Shown: in pieces, positions 53,515 to 64,000 of the stretch
Layout: every line of letters begins with the position of its first letter
Numbering within the stretch: the first letter of the stretch is position 1
Source: Aspidapion aeneum
Lineage: Eukaryota > Arthropoda > Insecta > Coleoptera > Brentidae
DNA: 64,000 nt
Reading direction: 5' to 3'
NCBI GenBank assembly: GCA_963576565.1
Contig: OY755042.1
Location: 13,742,262-13,806,261, forward strand
The notes under the pieces: generated by a model
What the model was told of the DNA's origin: nothing
Seen by the model: the letters and a program-made list of their open reading frames with translations, nothing else
Database searches by the model: none
Program-made: the position numbers and the translations under genes

Positions 53515-55171
53515 AATTCTACTTTGAGGTTTTATGGCTTATAAAACCGTGTTAAATTTGACCTTAAAATTTTTTTAAAAAATAAGAACTTTTTTGTTTT
53601 GCTACGTAAGTTAGAGTTACTTATTTTAGACCTGAATTAACTCCTTTAAGGCCGTTTTTCGTTTAGTTACGAGTTGAAAATTATTGTTTGGAACAAATAA
53701 TTATGACCTAAAAGGCATCGTTCTACTATATGAGAAAACCTAGTTTATTTAACCATATCGGCGTTGGCTAGGTTAAAACGTGCACTTTATTTTGTCCTAA
53801 TAGAAAAAACGTATGAGTGGTTGAAAACAAGAAAACTAAAAGAGAGGCCTGCCAGGGAGTAGTGGTGGGAGACTATGCTGTGTGGGTGTTTTGACATAAC
53901 TTAACATTTTGTTTAGTTAACGTTGGTTAGTTTCGCTAGTTTTTCTTTGATCACTTCCAGATGACGTCACCATACCGCGACCATTTTATCTAAAGGACAA
54001 CCAAACTTTGAACTAATGTTGATATTTTTGAGAATGTTTCGTGTTTTACGTTGTTTTCACCAAAAACCAAAAAAATACTTTACCAAAATGTTTACCGCTG
54101 ATTATTTTTGAATAATAATAATAAGTCCATTTTGTAGTATACTTATCATTGATTGCAATCGAGGTGCCGATAATATTATTTTTTCTCGATTTAAATTTGC
54201 CGCCAAACTTCTATGATACCCATTTGTATGAGAGGAAGAAAAGAGAGAGTGGCGCATGCGCAGCTGAAAAAATGGGATTCCGATTTACTGTTTAAGGCCC
54301 TAGCACGAGCATAAACATCTGTGATGAACTTAACCTACATAATTTTCAGCTCAATAATCTTCCGTAAAACAATGACCTTAATTGATTTTATGATCAAACA
54401 TCAATATTTGGTCATAAATTTAAAAAAAATACAGTTCTTGTAATTTTTAAAACATAAAATAACTTAAATAAAATAAGGTTTTATTAAAATGACATGTTTT
54501 GAAGGGCGCGTGAATATTTTGAAGCTAAAAGTCATGGATTCTACGAAAATATTTCCGGCGCAATTTTTTTTCATCTCAATATGTAAAATATTTCTATGAT
54601 CCCTATATGATTAAAATAGTTGATAAAATTAATCACCATTTTATTCACAAATGGTTAAACACCTATCAACCATTGTGTTCTTTTTTTTTTCATTTTATTA
54701 CAAAAAGTTTTCAATTCTTTCTAATCTGACAGATGTAGATGGCGCCACAAAACAGGAACCCCAAAAGGCCTTCTGAGTTATTTTGAACCATGTGGGCTAA
54801 AATAAAGTTGAAAACTTTTCTAAATACAAACGTATTGTCCAAACCTTGATCAAAATCTCATCTAGGTAACTAATTACCTATTTTCTCCTTCTAAATTACC
54901 TTGGTTTTTGACCCCACTTTGGGAAAATGTTTGGAAATTTCCGTCTATTTTAACCTATTAATTTTCTATAGGGAAAACCTACTTTCTTACTTTAAGTAAA
55001 GTTTACCCAATTTTAACTAAAAATGTTTTTTGGGTCGTGATGTAGTGTGGATATTTAGGCATGGTATAAAACCTATACATTTATTTTAAACTTTTCTTTG
55101 TAGTTTATGTTTTCTTTGTTTTCCGCACGCTCAGTGAAGGGTCACTATTTAGTGTTTCAACAACTATTAAT
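53515..55171. other. No gene seen
   Basis: The longest stretch without a defined repeat after 31 kb. AT-rich, no frame with recognised motifs; may be unique host DNA. Confidence 0.5.
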
Positions 55172-55179
55172 ATTGTAGT

Positions 55180-55361
55180 CAGTGGCGTATATAAGGGGGG
55201 CCTGGAGGGCCCGGGATCCCCCGAAACTAAGATTATTTTAGATATTTTCCACATATTTCATGGATACAAACATCAAATAGCATAAAATACGGCCTCATGA
55301 GCCCCCCCCCCCCCAAAACTGCCTCGGGCCCACCCCGATTTGTTTTCTATATACGCCACTG
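55180..55361. mobile_element. 182-bp hAT-like MITE (CAGTGGCGTATAT family), copy 2
   Basis: CAGTGGCGTATATAAG / TATATACGCCACTG ends and 8-bp ATTGTAGT at 55172-55179 and 55362-55369. Reverse orientation to 29828. Confidence 0.9.
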
Positions 55362-55369
55362 ATTGTAGT

Positions 55370-56799
55370 TATTGTGCGACCAGAGTCCTAATAATTGATG
55401 AACTCTTGAGAGACGCTCAAATTTTTAACATACCAATAAAGCACCGACCGACATCGACATGGTTATCAAAAGAATAACCACAGTCTAACTTATTGCCAAG
55501 CAGTCGGTTCACTGTCGTGAACGCCAGGTCTGTCTGGTGAGATATTGGGTCGTAATAAAAGGAAGGAAGTGATCCTTTCTTTTCATAAGCTTTATTGTCC
55601 AAAAAATGTTCATTTCGATTGACAAAGCTAAACGTAATTATTTTAACTCCAAATCAAAAACTTAGGCCAACCGCCCATCCTGGGAACGTTCTTCAAATAT
55701 CAAAATTTTTTTTCGCTCCGGGACACGATAATCTCGTATATTGATTGCAAAGTCAATTGAACAAAGATAAAAGCCGACCATCGGCATATCCTTTAGACTT
55801 TAATTAAATTATTTCATTTAATTATGGCGTAAACTAAAGAAATAAAAATAGATAATAAAACTTTCTATTCCTACACCTACAGGAACGACACTGATTTATT
55901 TTCTAACTCTGCATACTGCCAACTAAAGAGGTCCCGAAAGGCACACCCGAAAGCAATTAAAAGCGCATCTTAAAAAAATCTCCCAATCATGCTCCGTCCA
56001 TCCACCTGGGCTCGGTCGGTCGGGAAACAAATACTTTGTAGTCGGACCGAAAAAAGCCGCGGCTCTTCTGTGTCGGTGGGGTTGAAGTTATACCAGGAAG
56101 ATTTTATATGAATGTGGATAACTTTTGAAGGGCAGAATCAAGCAACATTTCATGTAATCGATAGAACCCCGTATTAGGAGGTTCGTCAATTGACTTTGCA
56201 TAGAGCATGCTTTGGATGGCTCAATGCCATTTGAAAGTGGAAGACAGCGCCAGCTCCTGTTACGTCAGTTGAAACAGGAAAACGACATTATAAATAAAAC
56301 TTTTTGCCTATAAATATGTTGCTGATCAACTGGTATAATATGCCATCGAACATTAGATGTTATATGTTTAATCACCATGCTCTAGGAGTTCGAGGACGCA
56401 ACAAGTTTTAAAAGAGAATTACTTGTATACTTACTGTGTAATTACAATGTACTGCTTTACCTCGCCTGTGGCACGAGCCGCGACTGGTGCAAGCTTCAGA
56501 ATTCAATGTAAACCTTCAATTCCAGTGCGATATCTTAAAAACAGGTGTTGATGTTATATAAACTTTTCTATCAGAAATAAGCTTCTCCATCACCTGCTGC
56601 ACTATTGCTTCTAAGTTATGGGAAACCCTGTATATACGAAAATTTCAAATTTTTTTTTAATAATTCGAAATTGTTTGAAACTTTTGCAGAATTTTGAAAA
56701 TATTATTATTTGATTTTTTTTTTTGAAATTCATCAAAACTTTAATAATTATCAAAATATTTAAAACTTGGAGATCTTTTATTAGTACAATGAATAGAGG
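55370..56799. other. Unassigned region with a CpG-richer patch
   Basis: 55980-56090 is clearly richer in CpG than its surroundings (GGTCGGTCGGGAAAC, GCCGCGGCTCTTC). A 61-codon - strand frame (55602-55417) reads SLPSFYYDPISHQTDLAFTT; no family recognised. This could be a 5' region of an unseen host gene or an old repeat. Confidence 0.3.
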
Positions 56800-58985
56800 A
56801 GTTTTACCCTATAAAAGGTCCGGTAGTTCTGAATTTTGGATATGTTATTAAGCTCGAAAGGGTAGTTAAAAATCCGAGTTTTCGTCACCCCCACCCCTGT
56901 GCGTCCTCCGTCATCTTGAAAAAACCATCAAAAATTTGCATTTTATGGTTTTTTGCCTGTAAATTCGTTCCAGTACACTAAATCTCAAAAAGAGTTATAT
57001 GAAATTTTTTAGAGGATATAATTATCTACAATCGTGTGGTACTATGGTTGTTCGGCGAGAAGTAGTAACGGAGCTAGGTAGTTTCAAAAATGACTAAAAT
57101 CACGTGCTTGGGCAAATTTTCAGATTTTTTTCTACTTTAGACGGCATAAGCTCCGAAATACTTTGTTCTAGGGTAAAAGTTCTACGAACATATCATGTAG
57201 AGAATTTTATCAGCTACAAAATCCACTCTTTAAATGTATTTGTAAATATTGTAATGGAGTGGGAGTAACTTTTAACTTAAAGTAAGTCAGTTCATTTAAA
57301 TTTTGTGCTTTAAACGGCACGTTTTTTATTTATTTTTATTTTTTTGTGTAAATTTAGTGACGTACAAAAAGGTAAGAGAGCTCAGGGGTCAAACACCTCC
57401 TTAAACTAACCACCTCTTCAAAAACCCCCCCAGACCCCCCAAAATCTAACATATTTAGGTTTTCTCAAATTTTCTCAAAAAATACGCTTCTATGAGAAAA
57501 ATTTGTAATATACTTTATTGTAGACAATGAAATTTCATTTTGAATAGGGTACAACTCGATGGGGGTCAACTATTTATAAACTCTTCAGCGGCGTCCGTTA
57601 ATTGAAGTAATTTAAAAAAGTAAAAAAATATCCATGTTTTTTCCATGATTTATTCGATTTTTTTTTAAACCAAGATCTATAGAACAAAATGGTAATAACT
57701 TGACAGGCGCCCGTAAATTAAACCAATTTTAAAAAATCACAAATTAAAATATTTTTGTTACAAGTTTCATTTAATTTTTTTAAAAACTAAGCTGAATGTG
57801 AAAAATTGCTAAACTCCACTTTATTGACAATAAAATTCCTATAAATATGTTGAAAAACAACTCGATGGGGTTTGACTTACAACGAACCCGCCAGCGAGCT
57901 CCGTACATGGGGGTCATTTAATTATTTTTTTTTGTAATTATGTTTTGCACAGGTTTTATTTGATTTTCTTAAAAACCAAGCCCTTTATCAAAAAAGTATT
58001 TTTAACATCGTTGTAGATAATAAAATTTTCTTTCAAACGGTGTATAACATGTTAAAAAATATTTTATATTTACCGCTCCAGTGGTGTTCTTAATTTAAAA
58101 CAATTTTTTAAAATCACCAAACAAATTAATTTTGTTAAATTTTTTATGCAATTTTCTTCAAAAGTAAGCTTCTTACGATAAAATTTTCTCTTTTACTTGG
58201 TGGACAATAAAATTTCCTTTTAACCGATGTATCACAAAACGTAATAAATTTTATGGGTAACACTCCAGAAGCATCCATTAATATCAAAAATTACCAAAAA
58301 ATTTAGTGCTTTAAACGGCACGTTTTTTTTTATATAATTTTTTTGTATAAATCCAGTGGCGTAGAATGTAGTAAGGGGGCTTAGGGGCTAAAGCAGCCCC
58401 CTTTCTTACCTGATACCCGCCCCCCTTTTACGAAACGTCGACAATGATGATAATTGTATAAACTCGGATCTTTAACTGCTGTACTGACTTGCACAACATT
58501 GTTTAATGTTACTTCCACCCCTTCAAAATAATTATAAAAATTACTTAAACACAGTGTTTTGTAGATAATTAAATTCTCTGATATGTTCTTCGAACTTTTA
58601 CGTTACAACAAAGTGTTACGGAGTTATTACCGTGTAAAATAGAAAAAAAATTAAAATTTGCCCAAGCACATGATTTTAGTCATTTTTAAAAATTACCTAG
58701 CTCCGTTGCTACTAACCGTAGAACAGCAATAGTACCACCCGATTGTAGATAATTTATGTCCTTTAAAAAACTTCATATAACTCCTTTTGCGATTTGTGTA
58801 CTGGAACGAAATTAAAGGCAAAAATCTAAAAAAGTGCCAATTTTTGATGGTTTTTTTCAAGATGGTGGAGGGAGCACAGGAGTGGGGGTGGCGAAAACTC
58901 AGATTTTTAACTACCCTCCTGAGCTTAACAACATATCCAAAATTCAGAACTACCGGACCTTTTGTAGGGTAACGCCCCCTATTTT
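56800..58985. mobile_element. ~2.2-kb element with ~420-bp inverted ends and tandem core
   Basis: GAGTTTTACCCTATAAAAGG, TCCGGTAGTTCTGAATTTTG ... ACTAAAATCACGTGCTTGGG is matched in reverse by 58560-58980 (ending CCGGACCTTTTGTAGGGTAA). Inside, TGCTTTAAACGGCACGTTTT occurs twice in direct orientation (57309, 58308), and four diverged ~200-bp units (each with AAAATTTCNTT..., ACTCGATGGGG or equivalent, then a TTAATT.AA block) fill 57520-58270. No protein is encoded. Superfamily unknown. Confidence 0.7.
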
Positions 58986-59027
58986 GGCCTCTATTCTTTG
59001 AACATTATTTGTGAACTATTTTAATAA

Positions 59028-59440
59028 TGTTACGGGTTCACAACGACAAATTAAAACTCGCAATTGTTGAAAACGATACGTCAATTTATTTCGACAAATT
59101 ATGTACAAAAACACGCACTTAAACTTAGTAATAACTTGCTAATAATTCACTACTATAATCGGTCTATTAACTTCGTGTTAATCTCACGACCACTACAGCA
59201 CGCTATCTGTGACTGACTCCTGGTGCGCGACCCCGGCCCTATATATAGGATCGTCCATCTCTCTCGAACTTTCCGGCAGCCTTCGACGTCCGGAAAGTTC
59301 CCGCACTACCCGACCGCAAGCCACAGACAACGCAACTAAAACCTAGACTAAGAATACAACCTTAAGATAAATCGACCTAATACTACACTAAACCTAAATA
59401 AATTCCAATTATAAAATTTAAATAACTTAAATTTGTAACA
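59028..59440 (-). mobile_element. Solo LTR of a retrotransposon
   Basis: Starts TGTTAC and ends GTAACA, flanked by ATAA on both sides (59024-59027, 59441-59444). In - orientation it has a TATA box CCTATATATAGGG, then about 160 nt later AATAAA, then a tail to ...CCCGTAACA. The order U3-R-U5, TG...CA ends and short target duplication define an LTR; no internal domain or second LTR is present. Confidence 0.85.
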
Positions 59441-59779
59441 ATAATTAGCATTAATAACTTTTGTTTAAAACCTCTTATGATTCACGTCTAGGTTCATAAT
59501 TATCCTAAGAGCATATAAATGGGCCATTATAGTATTATTCTTGGTAGGTCATAGGCATAGAGTAAGATATTTTTTCTCACCCTAAGGTCGTAGGTAATAT
59601 TTACACCGGCACATAAAATAAAAAATGATCTGTATATTTGATCAAACCTACTTATCCGGATTACCTATAACATAAAAACGTTGCAATTCTTCGCGCAGAC
59701 ACAAAAAAGGCGAAAACCGCCGAAAAAATAGAGACATTTTTTTGAATAATGAAATCGTGGAGACTATGGATCTGTGTCT

Positions 59780-60175
59780 CACTGCTCTCATCTGTGTCGA
59801 AGATCTTTGAGAGGAAACTGTTCAATCGGCTAACTGCATTTACTTAAAATACAAACATTTTGAATTGGCAAGTTACATTTGTTTCTATTTGAAAATTTAG
59901 AACAGGATATGTAAACGGCCGCATTGTATTTTGATCTCTCAAAGGCTATCGACACAGTAAACATTGATTTGCTATTAAACAAATTGGAAATATGGGAATT
60001 CGCGGTGTAGTTTTGAACCTAATTTAGTAAAATGTGACAAACCTTACAAACTTGATCATTGATGATTCTGTTCAGAATGGACAGAGATTGAGCAAGGTGT
60101 GCCTCAGGGCTCCATCTTAGATCCATTGCTTTTTTGATATATGTGGGTGATCTGCCAGAGATGGCCGAAGTAGAT
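59780..60175 (+). pseudogene. LINE reverse transcriptase fragment
   Basis: SVSKIFERKLFNRL, LYFDLSKAIDTVNIDLLLNK (first RT Asp in FDLSKA.D), then WGIRGVVLNL and, in another frame, VPQGSIL.PLLF..YVGDLPEM. RT motifs 2-4 of a Jockey-like LINE, with stops and frameshifts. Confidence 0.72.
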
Positions 60176-60689
60176 GGGCTTATCCAACATGACATGACAC
60201 TACAAGTAGTGAGGCAGAATCCACCTTTGAATACCCCTCGATGAAGTGCTTTTGTGTAGTTGAGAGGATGGGGGCTTCGTGCCAGCAAAGCAATCTTAGC
60301 TTAAATTATAGAATCATCGATTTCTCCAGGGTGAAGTAGAACTATAGTGAAAGGATTGGAGGAAAAGTGAAGTATTTTGGACTTTCCCTTCAATCCTTTT
60401 CCCTTAGAGACTGCTAGCATGGGCTCACGCAGGGTGGGGTAGGGCGAGGCATGTGCCCTTCCCCCCTGAAATGTGGAAAATAATTTAATAATTTCCTAAT
60501 TTCCAAGCAAAACAATGAATCAATCAAGTTAGCACTACAAACTTATTTCTATGAAAATAATTTTATACAATAGATACACTTACCGTGAATAAGTTTTACA
60601 AAGAAAGTATGGTCCAAATATTCCCCTCCTTCGTCCTTTGAGAGACACGATGGTGTTACACATGCAAAAGTATTGCTGTATTTAAAGAC

Positions 60690-61560
60690 AACTTTTTGGG
60701 CATCCTTAAAGGCCTACAAAATATCAGAAGATGGCAATTTTGCAACTAGAAAGGTAGCATTTTAGCTTTATAGTGCTTCAAAAAGGCCGGTATTTATTAT
60801 TTTCCTGTGCCTGATAGCAAAGTATTTGCGCTTTTGGAACCTATGGCCAATATCTTGGAATCTAAAGGTTTAGACAGTGGCGTGTATAGGAAAATGTTTC
60901 GGGGGAGGGGGGCTAGACAGTTTCGGGGGTGGGGGGGCGAGACCTCATAAGGCCGTATTTTACGCTATTTTATGTTTGTATTCATGAATAATGTGGTGGA
61001 AAATATCTAAAAAAATCTTAGCTTCGGGGGGGCCCGGGCCCTCCGGGCCCCCCGGATATACACCACTGGGTTTAGATCTAGTGTAATGTGGAAATCACAT
61101 TAAAAGAGTATTAGATCTAATTTAACATCATCGCAAATCCGCAAGTCATGAACACTATGTTAGCTGAAGCCAGTACACATGCCGAAAATCTTAGTCTAGA
61201 GTTACACGTGCGAAGGATAGTTAGACGACAGCAAAATCGTATGTACGTTCCATCAAATAACCCACCATATTTGTTAATACCTTATGTGAAGCCTCCGATG
61301 AAAACCTACCATCTTTCGAACTATTGGCACTACATCCGTTTGTTATAGTGGATGTTCATTCAGTAAATTTAAGGTGCGCATTAAACAGTTTTCAGAATTT
61401 TATCATTTAAAGCTTTGACGATGAGGCTGAATTATGGTACAACTTGTGGAGAAACAAAATGGTTAATAAAGAGGAGTTAAAAAGTTTGGAAGTAGCAGAA
61501 GTTGGAAAGCAAGCGTCCATCAACAAAAACTGCTCTACATATTTTGCCAGCATTTTCATG
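60690..61560 (+). pseudogene. Dead hAT transposase (C-terminal part)
   Basis: Readable pieces are ALLEPMANILESKGLDLV, a stop, then AENLSLELHVRRIVRRQQNR, SDENLPSFELLALHPF and DDEAELWYNLWRNKM. This order (LS..L....D...C, PR...RQ..R, LPSF..E...W) is that of hAT transposases of the ZMYM/52-kDa-repressor type. Stops, frameshifts and a MITE at 60875-61068 break it; the catalytic first part and dimerisation tail are not recognisable. Confidence 0.6.
60875..61068. mobile_element. 194-bp hAT-like MITE (CAGTGGCGTATAT family), copy 3
   Basis: CAGTGGCGTGTATAGG / GGATATACACCACTG ends and perfect 8-bp GGTTTAGA at 60867-60874 and 61069-61076. Inserted into the decayed hAT transposase. Confidence 0.9.
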
Positions 61561-62324
61561 TAGTATCGTAGAACAATCCCTTCAGAGGATTTATAAATTG
61601 GTTTGTGGATGCTAAGTGTACACCGGAAAATAGTTTCAGAAAAAAATAAGCAAGTAGAATAAGAGGTTTCAAGCAAATTTGTTGAAGATCCCAGACGTTT
61701 CATTTTACCATAAAGTAATTACTTACTTTGTGGTTTTACTGTAATATGTTAAGATTTAGAAAAAATATATGTATATATGTTCGTTTATTTCGTTTTTGTT
61801 TTATTTTATTTTAGTAAATAAAAAAAATGCATTTGCACCCCTCTCCCCCTAAGTTTCATGCTACGTACGCCTATGACTGCTAGTTACACTGAACTATAAA
61901 ACTATTTCAAACTCAGAAAATGTAAACCTCTTGGGAGTAATCATTGATTTTCTTCTTTATTGGGATTATCAAACATAATCTTTAGCTTCAAAACTTTCTA
62001 GTGCAACAGCAGTAGTTTAAGAGACATAATAACAATGAAGAGCTCTAGAATATGTCATGTTTTACTAAAATCTTTAGTTTATCAGTTATCACCTTTATAA
62101 ATTATAGGATTAGTCAGCTGGTATGTTAATGATAGTCAAACCTCAAAAGAGAATATTAATCAGAGAATTTTCATAGACTTCATCCAAGGGGTAGTTGTAA
62201 ATCATATTTCAAGTGTCTGGGATTTTTAACTATGCCTTCACTTTACTCACTGTTGACCTTTTTTATGACTATTGCAAATAAAAAACTTGAAGGACCATCT
62301 TTTTGCCATTTTAGCTAGTAGAGT
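61561..62324. other. No gene seen
   Basis: AT-rich DNA, possibly the tail of the decayed hAT element; no further motif. Confidence 0.5.
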
Positions 62325-63420
62325 AATCTGGAGGCACGGCAGTGCTTCGCCAAGTTCGCCTAAAATGCTGTATCATCTTTTCTTGAAACATTTCAGCCCA
62401 TATTTGATCTATCTAAAACTCTACGAGCTACGAAACTTAAACTTTGCACATTCGTAGATCTTCATAGTTCATGGACTTCCATAAAGTAGTAACGTAGTTA
62501 CGAAATTTCAAAAAACGTCGAAATTGCCACTCACTTACTCATGTATAGATCATTAAAATTCTACTGTACTTACAGACATGCTAGAAAGCTGAAATTTGGC
62601 AGACATTGAATTTATGACCAAAGCCTTGGGATAAACCAAAAATCCCCAAAATTCTAATTTACTCCCCTCTCCTATACATGTAAAATTATGTAAAAGTAAC
62701 ATTTCCACTTTTTGGAAATATGATAAATCAATAGAAAAAAATTTAAAAACCCCAAAATTTTAATTTGTTTTCCTCCCCTATAAATGTAAAGTTAAGTAAC
62801 AGTAACATTGCCCACTTCCAGAAATGCTAGAGAGCTGAGCTTTGGAAGGCCGATAGGAAGTATGATAAAACTATAGAAAAAAATTAAAAAATCCCAAAAT
62901 TTTAATTAACTTCCCTCCCCTACAAATGTAAAATTACGTAAAAGTAACATGTTCACTTCCAGAAACGCTAGAGAGCTGAGTTTTGAAAGACTGATAGGAG
63001 CTATGGTAAAACTATAAGGAAAAATTTAAAAACAACAAAATTTTAATTTACCTCCCTCTCCTATAAATGTAAAGTTATGTAAAAGTACCATTGCCCAGTA
63101 CCAGGAACGTTGGAGAGCTGAGCTTTAGAAGGCTGATAGGAACTATGATAAAACCATAGAAAAATATTAAAAAACATCAACATTTTTAATAAGGCATTGC
63201 AAAAATGTTGAACAATATTCCCCATATTTTACTACTTTAAAACTTAAATATTATTCAAATCCTTTAAAAATGAAATGAAATCATAACAAAAATATTTCAT
63301 GTAAAAAAAGCCAAGTACGCGTAATATTGAAGAACTTAGCTTTACTTTTATCTCAATGCTTTTTACGGAATACCATTTTCGCGTAATTGTTTTTTTTTAC
63401 ATGAAATGTTTTTGTTATGA
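62325..63420 (+). repeat. Minisatellite-plus-hairpin element, copy 4
   Basis: Head with GAGGCACGGCAGTGC, a short CACTCACTTACTCA run, about four ~147-bp units (62640-63170), and a shortened hairpin (63281-63420) whose inner part is deleted (GCGTAATATTGAAGAAC). Confidence 0.8.
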
Positions 63421-63917
63421 TATATATTTTCTTACATAAGAACGACTGATATTAGAACACTGTGGCGCGTCTTTTCTACCTCTGATTGCGCCGACTGAGT
63501 ACTTTTCAATGAGTAACTAATGACGATGACTGGGCAAAGACTTTTTCGGACCACCCAATCACAATATCAAAACATTACCATTGTTGACTCACAATAAATT
63601 ACGTTAATTGTTGACAGCTTGCTGCATCGTGGCCGCCATGATAACATCTTAATTGCGTCTTAGTTAACTTTCCGCGAGTGTTTTCTTAATCAGACATTTT
63701 GTCAGTGCCGGATTAGCACACATTTAGCCATTTTATTGCTTTCATGCTTTAAGTTCGGTAATGTAAACTTTAGTCCTTGGCAGGTAGCTTTACTCCATTT
63801 CGAAAAGCTTTTGCTTTAGCAAATTTCTCATTTCAAGCTAAATGCGATTTTGGCAAGCGACCTGCAGCGAACGATAGGTTACCGTCGGGTTACCTAGTGG
63901 CAAAACAGCGCTCGCAG
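63421..63917. other. No gene seen
   Basis: GC-richer than average for the window (GCGTCTTTTCTACC, CGTGGCCGCCATGATAAC), without recognised coding frame. Could be unique host DNA. Confidence 0.4.
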
Positions 63918-64000
63918 CAGTGGCGGCTGCTAAAGGGAGGGCAGTGCCCTCCCAAAACTAGACAACAAACAGTATTTTTAACTGATTTATTCCAAAAAAG
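63918..64000. mobile_element. hAT-like MITE, cut by window end
   Basis: Starts CAGTGGCGGCTGCTAAAGGG with a G/C inverted block AGGGCAGTGCCCT, the typical left end of CAGTGGCGG-type hAT elements. The right end is outside. Confidence 0.55.

Noticed and set aside
59028..59440. Host promoter with TATA box
   Set aside because: TG...CA ends, terminal inverted hexamers, flanking ATAA and a downstream AATAAA on the - strand identify a solo LTR.

Overview
The window looks like TE-saturated, AT-rich genomic DNA from an insect. The main evidence is one recognisable host gene, an insect odorant receptor (7tm_6 family, found only in insects), which I assemble from seven exons on the + strand between 6943 and 31015. 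Its introns are long and full of transposons. The order of insect cannot be fixed from the sequence; a beetle or hemipteran with an expanded genome would fit. No second host gene is convincingly visible.

Layout. 1-6900 is repeat DNA: a minisatellite-plus-hairpin element cut by the window edge, two copies of a second composite repeat with AGCTCACAC ends, and a nest in which a hAT-type element with an 8-bp target duplication has split a hammerhead ribozyme. 6943-31015 is the odorant receptor (exons at 6943, 10427, 17028, 21096, 23925, 27971 and 30959; 383 codons plus stop; intron phases 1,1,2,0,0,0). Its introns hold decayed LINE reverse transcriptases, a dead Tc1-like DDE transposase whose end lies 16 nt from exon 2, a >1-kb inverted repeat that closely brackets exons 3 and 4, a minisatellite/hairpin element, and an 827-bp foldback element 24 nt past the exon 6 donor.

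31250-43000 holds a dead mariner transposase, more minisatellite elements, a ~300-bp element with an intact-looking hammerhead ribozyme, LINE fragments, small hAT-like elements and a perfect 22-bp hairpin. 43000-48000 holds a ~330-bp tandem repeat whose two units encode a second, unrelated hammerhead on the - strand, several MITEs and a 1.3-kb element with short terminal repeats. 48500-64000 contains more DDE transposase debris, two more minisatellite elements, a ~2.2-kb element with ~420-bp inverted ends, a solo LTR, and a dead hAT transposase itself hit by a MITE.

Overall, one receptor gene appears open and correctly spliced while tens of kilobases around and inside it have been rebuilt by many transposon families. 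The most unusual signals are the two hammerhead families, the inverted repeat around the exon 3-4 cassette, and the foldback element beside a splice donor.
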